Translations under genes and position numbers: made by a program
In this document: positions 24,901-36,900 of the stretch, in pieces
Layout: the number at the start of each line of letters is the position of its first letter
Position numbering within the stretch: the stretch's first letter is position 1
The notes under the pieces: model-generated
Told to the model about the DNA's origin: nothing
The model's input: the letters and a program-made list of their open reading frames with translations, nothing else
Database searches by the model: none
Assembly: GCF_032854445.1 (NCBI RefSeq)
Contig: NC_088299.1
Span: 2,515,001 to 2,579,000, forward strand
Source: Liolophura sinensis
Lineage: Eukaryota > Mollusca > Polyplacophora > Chitonida > Chitonidae
DNA length: 64,000 nucleotides
Direction: 5' to 3'

Positions 24901-27900
24901 ATACATGCACTGGATTTCTCTGTGACATTACACACACATGTATGTATACATGCAATGGATTTCTCTGTGACATTACACACACATGTATGTATACATTCAC
25001 TGGATTTCGCTGTGACATCACACACACATGTATGTAAACATGCACTGGATTTCTCTGTGACATTACACACACATGTATGTAAACATGCACTGGATTTCTC
25101 TGTGATATTACACACACATGTATGTATACATTCACTGGATTTCGCTGTGACATCACACACACATGTATGTAAACATGCACTGGATTTCGCTGTGACATCA
25201 CACACACATGTATGTAAACATGCACTGGATTTCTCTGTGACATCGCACACACATGTACGTAAACATGCACTGGATTTCTCTGTGACATTACACACACATG
25301 TATGTATACATGCACTGGATTTCTCTGTGATATTACACACACATGTATGTGTACATGCACTGGATTTCTCTGTGACATTACACACACATGTATGTATACA
25401 TGCACTGGATTTCTCTGTGACATTACACACACATGTATGTAAACATGCACTGGATTTCTCTGTGACATTACACACACAAATATGTATACATGCACTGGAT
25501 TTCTCTGTGACATTACACACACACATGTATACATGCACTTGATTTCTCTGTGACATTACACACATGTATGTATACATGCACTGGATTTCTCTGTGACATT
25601 ACACACACATGTATACATGCACAGGATTTCACCGTGACATTACACACACAAGTATGTATACATGCACTGGATTTCTCTGTGATATTACACACACATGTAT
25701 GTATACATGCACTGGATTTCTCTGTGACATTACACACACATGTATGTATACATGCAATGGATTTCTCTGTGACATTACACACACATGTATGTATACATGC
25801 ACTGGATTTCTCTGTGATATTACACACACATGTATGTATACATGCAATGGATTTCTCTGTGACATTACACACACATGTATGTATACATGCAATGGATTTC
25901 TCTGTGATATTACACACACATGTATGTATAAATGCACTGGATTTCTCTGTGACATTACACACACAAGTATGTATACATGCACTGGATTTCTCTGTGACAT
26001 TACACACACATGTATGTATACATGAACAGGATTTCTCTTTGACATTACACACACATGTATGTATACATGCAATGGATTTCTCTGTGACATTACACACACA
26101 AGTATGTATACATGCAATGGATTTCTCTGTGATATTACACACGCATGTATGTATACATGCACTGGATTTCTCTGTGACATTACACACACATGTATGTATA
26201 CATGCAATGGATTTCTCTGTGACATTACACACACATGTATGTATACATGCACTGGATTTCTCTGTGATATTACACACACATGTATGTGTACATGCACTGG
26301 ATTTCTCTGTGACATTACACACACCGATTGCTTTGAGCTTGTGTGTTTTATCCCAGGGTTTCTGTAAAGTTCAATTTTCGGCCAGGAAAATCCCTGGAAG
26401 TGTGAAATTGTTATTAGAGTGCAAACCTTGTGATATGTTCATGTAGAAGTGAAATAATACTCTTAATTATATATACATGAGTGACAAATGAAGTCATTAT
26501 GAGTGTTATGTGTATCATTAATGAAATAGTCAAGTGTATCATTAATGAAATAGTCAAGTTTATCATCATTGAAATAGTCAAGTGTATCTTTAATGAAATA
26601 GTCAAGTTTATCATCATTGAAATAGTCAAGTGTATCATTAATGAAATAGTCAAGTGTATCATCAATGAAATAGTCAAGTGTATCATCAATGAAATAGTCA
26701 AGTGTATCATCAATGAAATAGTCAAGTGTATCATCAAGGAAATAGTCAAGTGTATCATCAAGGAAATAGTCAAGTGTATCATTAATGAAATAGTCAAGTG
26801 TATCATCAATGAAATAGTCAAGTGTATCATCATTGAAATAGGTGTATCATCAAGGAAATAGTCAAGTGTATCATCATTGAAATAGTCAGGTGTATCATCA
26901 AGGAAATAGTCAAGTGTATCGTCAAGGAAATAGTCAAGTGTATCATCAAGGAAATAGTCACGTGTATCATCAATGAAATAGTCAAGTGTATCATTAATGA
27001 AATAGTCAAGTGTATCATCAATAAAATAGTCAAGTGTATCATCATTGAAATAGTCAGGTGTATCATCAAGGAAATAGTCAAGTGTATCATCAAGGAAATA
27101 GTCAAGTGTATCATCAAGGAAATAGTCAAGTGTATCATCAAGGAAATAGTCAAGTGTATCATCAAGGAAATAGCCAAGTGTATCATCAAGGAAATAGTCA
27201 AGTGTATCATCAAGGAAATAGTCAAGTGTATCATCAATCAAATAGTCAAGTGTATCATCAATCAAATAGTCAGGTGTATCGTATGTGTCACACACAAATG
27301 AAATAATTCTGAAGAAGAAATTTAATGTTTTGAATGATGAAAATGCCAAGCTCCGAAAATTGTCTTCATGTATAAGAGGCTGTGTAAGGTACATCTGATT
27401 TGTACGCCTGGGGGCTGTTTGTGGACATAAAAATACAAAAGTTACAGTAGTGTTGTCGTTGAAACAGCTAAAGTTGCCAGTATGGATGGCAAAGTAGACC
27501 TTAGCAATATGTGTGAAAGGATGAAATGGATAGAAAAAGATCTGAGAAATAAAGACACATGTTTTGCATAGCCAGTAAGTATTCAATATTTCAAGATTAG
27601 TTTTATGGAATTTTCAATAATAATAAAAAAAATTACTTGAAATGCAAAGTGTAAATATTGAATACCATAAAGAAAACATTGTCCTTTTTAGTGTCATTCT
27701 TGTTTGCTTCTCTTTTGCCTGAAACCGACACGTCTGGATGAAGAAAGTTATTTCAACATTAAAATCAGATGAGTAATCAGTCATACTTCTGATTTGTTTG
27801 CAGATGACCGTTTTGTGTACCCGTTCTTAGACAAGTTTTCAGTACAGCTGTTTACACCGGTCAGCTGGGAACTCGTACCAAATGCCAGGTGATGATATGT

Positions 27901-30900
27901 ACTATGCTACAATTTGTTCCTTTATTTAGTTGATTGGAGTTTTACGCTGTAATCAAGAATATTTCACTTATACGATGGTAGCCAGCATTGCAGAGGGAGG
28001 AATCTTAGCAGAGCCTGTTGGAAACTCATGACCATCTGCAGGTTGCTGTCAGACCTTCCCACATATGACAGGTTTTTTTTTCTCAACAGTTTTAGTAAAC
28101 AAACAGTTCACCCAGCCTGGAATGGATGCTAATCAAACTCTCTCCTGCTTGTCCTTCTGCTTTTGGGTTCGGTATTTGATTTCCAACTGATATCTTGGCT
28201 CAAACTTTTTGGATCAGCCTCAAATGGGATTGCCCTGAATTACCTCCCTTAAGATCACCCTCTAATTTAAATGTCACATAACCAGCATAAGGAATTTAAC
28301 ACCTACTTTCAAGACAGATATTAATTTTGTATACTGATTTGGAAAGCCTTTGAGGAATGATTTCATTTTTTGGGGTCAGTCCGCAGAAATTTAAAGATCC
28401 ACTCCTGAAATACATTTACATGTCTGTTTCAAATATCTGGTCAGGCGTCAATCAGTTAGTAGTTTCTTCTGATGATGTGTCATCATCCAACATTGACATC
28501 CGCTGTCACTGTTAGTGAGCTACTTCACGTCGTCACATGACTGAAAGATTGTTAACGTGCATGTACAATGAAAAACACCCAATCATACATACATATATGT
28601 ATGTAAACATACACTGTTTGTTGGGACTTGGACAACAAGCCGTCAGTAACGCCCCTGTGAGAAGTTTACGCCTGTTGTCTAACAATATATGTACATGTAT
28701 GTAAATAAAAAATTTTCGAGTATGGCATTAAACAGCTGTCACAAGATGACGTTATACGGCTGTGATATTGGTGAAACATTTCAAAACACCAAAACCAAAA
28801 TACAAATAAAATTAATAGACAGATTCTCTCAAGTTAATGCGGGACCAATTAAGTAATTATTTATGTTATAAGCCTATAACATTGTACATGAAATCAGGTC
28901 TATCTGTATTAGAAGCTTATCAGTTGTCATCTCAATCTCATGGAATGACCTTGTTCAGTAGGGTAGAAAAGTATAAAATGCATCATGTAAACTCTAAAAC
29001 CAATTAATAAATAAAACTGTTTTTACTGGTTTGTCAAATCAAGATTACTGAAAATTTTCAGAATCTGTTTCACTTGGTAATCAGATAATCATTAGGCAAA
29101 TATGTTTTGTCTGATAAAAAATATGATAGCCTCCTGTAACATTATTGTTGTGTCATATGGTGCCAATGTGAGCACTGTCTGAGCTCTCCAGTTATTGTGA
29201 ACTGCATTTTGTCCATCTGCTGTGAATGATATTGCAAAGTAATATTAAATATCAGTTTAAATGACTTTGTATTAAAAAAAATAAGCTTATAAATGTCTTT
29301 TTTTGTTTAATATAATTTGAGTTGGATATGAAATGGCTTTGAGTAAGCCCGCTTTCAGAGAATGGCATAAAATCTTAGTGTACACTGATAAAGGTTTCAC
29401 ATTTGGCAAAAATGTCATATTGATATGGAGAAAACTATGGCCAGAAATGTAGGTGGTTTTTGAATTGAGTTTCTGGATAAAATTCTTGTTCACTTCATAA
29501 ACATGTGTAAATAAGATAATGAGGGCATATTATTCTTTTCCCATATAGTGACTAAGGGGGTCAGCGTGGCACAGGAGCCTCTCACCAATGCGGTCACTGT
29601 GAGTTCAAGTCCAACTCATGCTGGCTTCCTTTCCAGCCGTAGGTGGGAAGGTCTGCCAGCAAGCAGATGGTGGTGGGTTTCCCCTGGGCTCTGCCCGATT
29701 TCCTCCCAACATAATGATGGCCACTGTCAAATAAGCGAAATATTCTTGACTACGGCCTCAAGAAGTGATATCCTGATATCCAACCCATCAGCATGCACTA
29801 TCTGTATAGTAAAACCTCTTCAATTGACCTGAAAATATGGATGTGACATCACTGATACCTTCTGGATCACTACAGCTGTAGAATCTGATCTTTCAAAACC
29901 ATTTTACTTGCTTTCAGAAAAATCTAAAAAAAATGCATCGAACTATTTTCCTGGTCAGTGTTTAACATTCTTTCATTTAATATATACTTCAATTAAATGT
30001 TTTCTGTGCCTTCAAAACCACCAGAATTGACCTGGATGAGTTTGAACATGCGACATGTCTCAAGCATGTGTCACTCAAAATCTGAGGGGACTGTCTCAGG
30101 GCTGAAGGGATACATCGCCGTGGCAACGAATTATTCATATGGGGAGGAGCTTCAGTCCAGAGGAAGGGTATGTGTTTTTGTGTTGTTGTACATGTATCTG
30201 TTGGTCATCAAGAAACAAAATGACCTGTCTGAGCCATGAACAACACGGACATGAAAATTCTCTGGTTTTGAGGTGAAAAAAATAAAAAAGCCTTGGATTG
30301 AACCCATCTGTCGAGGCCTGCACTTCAACACTCCAAGTGAAATTTGCTCCTTTTAGATGTATATAGAAGTGTATAGTTGATAAAGATTACCATACTTGTA
30401 TAGTTTATTTTTGATTTATTTTATTTCTTTATTGGATTGGAGTTTTACGTTGCACTCAAGAATATTATCACTATACGACAGCACCAGCATTACGGTGGAA
30501 GGAAACTCACAACTATCCACAGGCTGCTGGCAGACTTTTATTTTTGTGTATTATAAGACATGCTAATTCTCTTTGGTTGAATTACCAACCACTGGAGACT
30601 ACAGAATATCAGTCCAGGGATTTGTTTCTAATTAAAAGTTAGCTTAATGATAGCATGAAGAGAAGTTTATCTGTAATGTAATTTTTGAATAGGATGATTC
30701 CTTCAGGTGGTTAGCACGCAAGCACACCACAATGGCCCAGGAGCCTCTCACTAATGTGGTGGCTGTGAGTTCAAATCCAGCTCATGCTGGCTTTCTCTCC
30801 GGCCTTAAGTGGGAGTCTGCCAGCAACCTGTGAATTGTCTTGGATTTCCCCTGGGCTCTTCCCAGTTTCCTCCCACAATAATGCTGGCCCCTGTTGTGTA

Positions 30901-33900
30901 AGTGAAATATTCTTGAGTACAGCGTAAAACACCAATCAAATCAAACAGGTGTTTAAAGTGAATAGCTGTTTGTCTTTGTAGATCATCATTTTTGACACCA
31001 TTGAAGTCGTTCCTGAGCCTGGACAACCTTTGACTAAAAACAAAATAAAGGTAAGTTGTAACTTTCTGGGAACGGATGTTCAACAGTGAATGTGGTCTTT
31101 TAGGTCCTGTATTAACTTTGATCCATTGTAATTATTGTAATTCTTCAGCCTTTTTGCATGTTTGCAAGGCTTTTGATTCTGAAAGCATTAATCTGTGTTT
31201 GATAAAATTGTACGCTCTTTGAAGCCCTGAAACTGACCAATTCAGCCAATGTGGTTTTGTCACAAAAATAATTCATAAATTGCACTGAAACTTGCTCTTT
31301 CATATGTGTAAAGATTGAGGAATTAAGGTAAGTGTGGTAGAATAAAACCTGGCTTTGCTTATAATAAACTTTTGAACAATTGGCCCCTGAAAGACAATCT
31401 GTCCCCATGTATACATATATATTGTCATTTTCATTGCCATTGGCTTATTATATGGATTTATATATCGTGACTTTTATGATACTGTATTCCATTGCATGTC
31501 TTTGTGACGTCACATCACTATACATGTCAAAAACAGATTTATTAGCAAGTCAGCCTTATTTGTTGGCAAGTGTGATTTCCTGTTTCATAAATATTATAGG
31601 GATGGTATCTTGTTGAGAACGGTACCAGGAGATTTAAAAAAAGCTGTACAGTGTCTGTGACATTTTAACCATTCACTTACTGCTAAGGTTTAAAATTTCT
31701 CACCCAGGGTTTAAATCCCCTTATGCCCTTGAGCAGGCAGATTTACCTGAAATGCCTTCTTATGGATAAAGAAAAAAAAGGCCTGTGAAAGTTCATCTGC
31801 CAATATGTCACAAGTGCATGTACATGTAAAATCAAATCTCATATCCATATTTCTGCCAGAGGTAAAAACTGTTCCTTTAAATCATAAAAGTGGAGATATA
31901 CTCCAGCAATTAACTGTTTGTTTCAGTAACTTCACCATTGAATATGACATAACATGATTGTGATGCTTAAAAAAAAGTATTTAGGGAAATGGACATGTAT
32001 ATGTTACTTGCCAAGTGCGAAATGAAGTGATCAGACAAAAAGTGTCCAACTGACTTTAAACATAGACACGTGCTTTTCTATTATTATCTTTCTACAAATA
32101 AATTTTTTTGCTTTATTTATTTTTTTATTTTGGGGGTTCTTTTGTTGCCTGTTGCACAAAATGCAATGCAACTCTACAAGTATGTCTGTAAACATCTCTG
32201 TTATGTTTGTATGATTATGTTTGTATGATTATGTTTGTATGATTATGTTTGTATGATTATGTTTGTTATTTGTTGTAGGTGATTTATGACAAGGAACAGA
32301 AAGGCCCAGTCACTGCCCTTGCTCAGGTCAATGGGTTCCTGATCTCCGCTATAGGACAGAAGGTTAGTCATGTGACATGTTTCACAAGAGTTAAGTCAAA
32401 CACAAGGTGGATACGTTTCATGGCAGACCCAACTTACAGGATACCCTAAAAAGGAGCCCTAATTATATGGAAATATTGCCTGAGAAATTTAACTTCAATT
32501 TTGAAAAAAAAAGTATGCTTGTAGTTATTTGCAGTGAATGTACAAAGTATTAGAAGTTATTGTCACACAAATATTGTCTCTATAAGTCATTAATTTCTGG
32601 TCTCTTTAAAACTTGAAAATATTTTAGCTCAAATTTGCCTACTTACAGGATGCCCAAATTAGAAAGCGGTATTTGGCCCCAAGAGTAAAACTTGTAATGT
32701 TCATGTATGTACCCTACATGTTCCCTGATTTTTCAACTTTTTCAATCACCTCTGCAACCAATATTTTGAAATATTCTGAGAAAGCTGTGAGGTGCAGAGA
32801 ACTAATTTGCACAGTTTCACGAAGCTTGCCTATATTAATGACATGAGCATGTCCTTGTCAGCATCATTTTCATAAAAATTGTGTGCATAAATACCGTTGA
32901 AAAAAGTGCTTCAGTGGTTATAAAGGTTGAAGATTTTCAGTATGTGGTTACAAATCATGCAGTATTTGTCTTGAAGAATTCACGTGCACGTAATAACCTG
33001 TTCTGGAAAGAGTGTTTTTGGTTAACTTACAGGTTTCTGCACAGGCTAAACTCTGATTTACTGTCATATTGAAGTCCACAATATGCATTGGGCAAAGATT
33101 ATACATCCATTAAAAAATAAAGCATTTAATAAAGCAACTTTGACGTGGTCATTTGTCAATGGAAGCCCATGAACAATGGAATTTGATATCCGATTTCGGT
33201 TTTATCTCGCCTTTTCAAAAGTATAGACGTAGCTTAAGTCATGCCCCAAACACCCTCGGCCAATAAAGTGGAAAGCAATGTTAAAGTACATGGTAAATGG
33301 TAGAAGTTGTATCTCAAAAAGTACTGCGTGTATTAACCTGAAGTTTTACATACATGTGAAGCACATTGACACGTGGGATCGTGATGCCATCGTGATGTAC
33401 TGTGTGCATATTAATTACCGTAAATTACCAAATTCACAATTTCAGTTCTTTATGTATTGAGCTGAAGTTTAGTATTCATGTGTCCCCTATAGGCCAGCTC
33501 TTTGGTAGCCTGGATACCAAATCTAAATTTCTTAATGTTTCTGTCTGTGCAGCTGTTCATGTGGACACTGAAGGACAATGATCTGATGGGCGTGGCATTT
33601 ATAGACACCCACATTTACATCCACACCATCGTCACCCTGAAAAACATGATCCTAGCAGGAGACCTGCTGAAGAGCGTGACACTGTATCGCTACCAGACAG
33701 ACATGAAGGTCCTGTCTGTGGTAAGCAGGGTGAGTACATTCGCACTCACTGCTGAAGAGCGTGACGCCCATCATATGTCAAGTACATACACACTGTAAAC
33801 ACCACAAGCATACGCACATATATACATACCATTCCTCAAGTCAAGATATTGTTTCAGTATTGGTATTAAAGTCAGGGTTGTTTGCGAAACACAACAAATT

Positions 33901-36900
33901 TGTGAATAATCATTTGGGTTGTAATAAAATATGACATTCCAGTCATGAACCAAACCACTGTGAGAAATATTCTTCGGTATGACACTGAGCCCAATCAAGG
34001 AAATAATTCAATCAATCCAGTACCGTAATGCCATAATGCTGGCCACTGTCATATGAGTGAAATTTTCTTTATTATGGCACTAGGTTAGTACTGTAAATGG
34101 CCTAAAATTTGGCCCAAAGTAGTATGTTTTTTAGAGGCAAATATTTATATGTCAAAAAAACATTACTTTTGGTACGGAAGCTTACATTTCTCTAGTCAGA
34201 CATCATCCTATCTTCCAAACATACAATATTCTTTAAAACACCTTTATAAGATCAAAAAAATTCAGAGAATGACCCAAAATGTGCAATTGCACTTGGCCAA
34301 ACTTTTAAGTTTACAAAATACGCTATACTTCAGGGTGATGTATCCTATTCACATTTGATTTGATACATAAAGACAAATTTGATTGTACAAACTTCACTGA
34401 AAAATGTAGCTTCATCCACAATTGTTACAAGTCTTTCCTTTATTTTTTTAAACATCTGTTAATAAAGGAGGTTTTGCCAACTTTGTTTCCGCTTTGTTTC
34501 TGTCAGGATGTAAAACCAAGGGAAGTGTACACAACTGATTTCATGGTAGACAGTACCCAGATGGGATTTCTTGGTGAGTACAATGTGTCTGTGCCAGGAG
34601 GGAAGTGTACACAACTGATTTCATGGTAGACAGTACCCAGATGGGATTTCTTGGTGAGTACAATGTGTCTGTACCAGGAGGGAAGTGTACACAACTGATT
34701 TTATGGTAGACAGTACCCAGATGGGATTTCTTGGTGAGTACAATGTGTCTGTGCCAGGAGGGAAGTGTACACAACTGATTTCATGGTAGACAGTAGCCAG
34801 ATGGGATTTCTTGGTGAGTACAATGTGTCTGTGCCAGGAGGGAATTGTACACAACTGATTTCATGGTAGACAGTACCCAGATGGGATTTCTTGGTGAGTA
34901 CAATGTGTCTGTACCAGGAGGAACGTGTTTTGCTGTGTCTCTCTTTTTTGGGCCCATATTACTAGATGTTGATCCCTCACCCCAGGATCACTAAGCTATC
35001 TTAGACTAAAGTCAGTCTGAGCCTTTACTTCTGGAATTATAACTGAACTTAGATTTAATCAGAAATGCTAATTTTCAGTTTTCAAATCATGGATGTGTAA
35101 ATCCACTCCAAGTATTAAAATTAAAGCTCCTAAGGTAAGTCACAAGTTTAGTGCAGTAAGCTGGTTTGAAATTAAGGCCGACTGGCTTAAGTCTAAAGAC
35201 AGCTTTATGGTCTTGGAGACACAACTGTGTTTACCAATTTAAAAGGTTATGTGGTTGAAACCTGAGTTCCAGCTGGTTTGTATTCAGCTTCACATCTGGA
35301 GTTTGCCAGGCATCGGGTTATTTTGCATTAGTTTCCTCTTGACTCCCTATTGGCTTTTCTTTGTTTCCTCTTGTCTCTTCTTGGTTTTCTCTTCACTCTT
35401 CATGGTTTTCTCTTTGCTCTTCTTGCTTTCTATTTGGCTCTTCTTGGTTTTCTCTTTGCTCTTCTGGCTTTCCAAGTGGCTCTTCTTGGTTTTCTCTTTG
35501 CTCTTCTTGCTTTTCATTTGGCTCTTCTTGGTTTCTCTTTGCTCTTCTGGCTTTCCAGGTGGCTCTTCTTGGTTTTCCCTTTGGTCTTCTTGCTTTCCAT
35601 GTTGCTCTTCTCACTTTTTTCTTTACTCTTCATGCTTTTCATTTGGCTCTTCTTACTTTTCTTTTTGCTCCTCTGGCTTTCCATTTGGCTCTTCTCAGTT
35701 TTCTCTTCGCTAATGTTGCTTTCCATTTGGCTCTTCTTGGTTTTTTCTTTGCTCTTCATGCTTTCCATTTGACTCTTCTTGGTTTTTTCATTGCTCTTCT
35801 TGCTTTCCATGTGGCTCTTCTTGGTTTTTTCTTTGCTCTTCTCTCTTTCCATGTGGCTCTTCTTGGTTTTCTCTCTGCTCTTCTTTCTTTCCATTTGGCT
35901 CTTCTTGGTTTTCTCTCTGCTCTTCTTGGTTTTCTCTCTGCTCTTCTTGCTTTCCATGTGGCTCTTCTTGGTTTTCTCTCTGCTCTTCTTGCTTTCCATT
36001 TGGTTCTTCTTGGTTTTTTCTTAGCTCTTCTTTCTTTCCATTTGGCTTGTCTTGGTTTTCTCTTTGCTCTTTTGGCTTTCCATCTGGCTCTTCTTGCTTT
36101 CCATTTGGCTTTTCTTGGTTTTCTTGATCCATGAATCAGACAATCACCTTTCGGTGAGATTTATGCATTTTTTCAATTTGATTTTTGAGACAAATGTTGG
36201 AAACTAATTGGTTTGACCAATTTCAGGGCTACTCAGAAAGTATAATTTTATCAGTCTTCACAGATTAATGCCCCCCAGTAAATGCCTTAACATCTTGTAG
36301 ACCTGCGAAACGTTTGAAAGAATTTCAAGAATTGTAAGTGAATTGTAACAGCAACAGCGATTTTTTTTCTGGGTCACTTTTTCCCTGCGGATTTGACCTT
36401 TTCATAAGGGTTGCACTTTATAAATTGGTAACAGAAAATGATTGGTAACAAAACTCCGTGTAAACCATTAACACCTACCTGTATAGCTGCTATTACCCGT
36501 ACACTAGATAAAAAAGCAAATGGTGTGAGGAGTAAAGAGCTGTATGTAGCTGCCTATGAATGAATCACACATCTTATTGCCAGTGCTTGCTTTTCTTTTC
36601 AGTGACTGACAGAAATAAGAATATGATCCTGTTCGCCTATCAGCCAGAAGGTGAGTAAGGGAAAATGTTAAACCAAAATACATCCATGTTGCATGTGTAT
36701 ACTGTTCGTGAATAAAATCTTTTTGGTACTTTATCTTACCATCTAAACGGACAGTCTTTAATAAATTGCAGTTCACTGTCTTTTTTTTTTTTTTTTTTTT
36801 TTTTACCTCATTTTTCTCAAGCCATTGAGCTGGGTGGGGGGAGAGCATGGATATGAAGTGCCCCTATTTAAGAATTTACATCAACAGATTTCACCTGTTA

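Larger units (their letters stand above)
22580..27803 (+). other. Largest CPSF1 intron, minisatellite-dominated
   Basis: 5.2-kb intron with donor gtgggt and acceptor gtttgcag. About 80 per cent is occupied by a 45-bp array (22975-26325) and a 24-bp array (26500-27285). The remaining flanks show no gene. Confidence 0.9.

Noticed and set aside
22975-26325. A CRISPR-like array, because of regular short repeats
   Set aside because: There are no unique spacers; units are directly abutting 45-bp repeats in an animal intron, and no cas genes are present.
22738-26446. Long open frames (up to 298 codons) on both strands encoding 15-residue peptide repeats
   Set aside because: They follow mechanically from a 45-bp tandem repeat that is a multiple of three. 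They lie in a CPSF1 intron and are open in several frames at once, with no start, splice or homology support.
26414-27586. 390-codon minus-strand frame with DDTLDYF repeats
   Set aside because: Produced by the 24-bp minisatellite; the parts of the frame outside the array resemble nothing and the same array opens other frames too.
35249-36134. K/E/S-rich (minus) and L/F/S-rich (plus) open frames up to 257 codons
   Set aside because: Explained by the 42-bp pyrimidine-rich array inside a CPSF1 intron.
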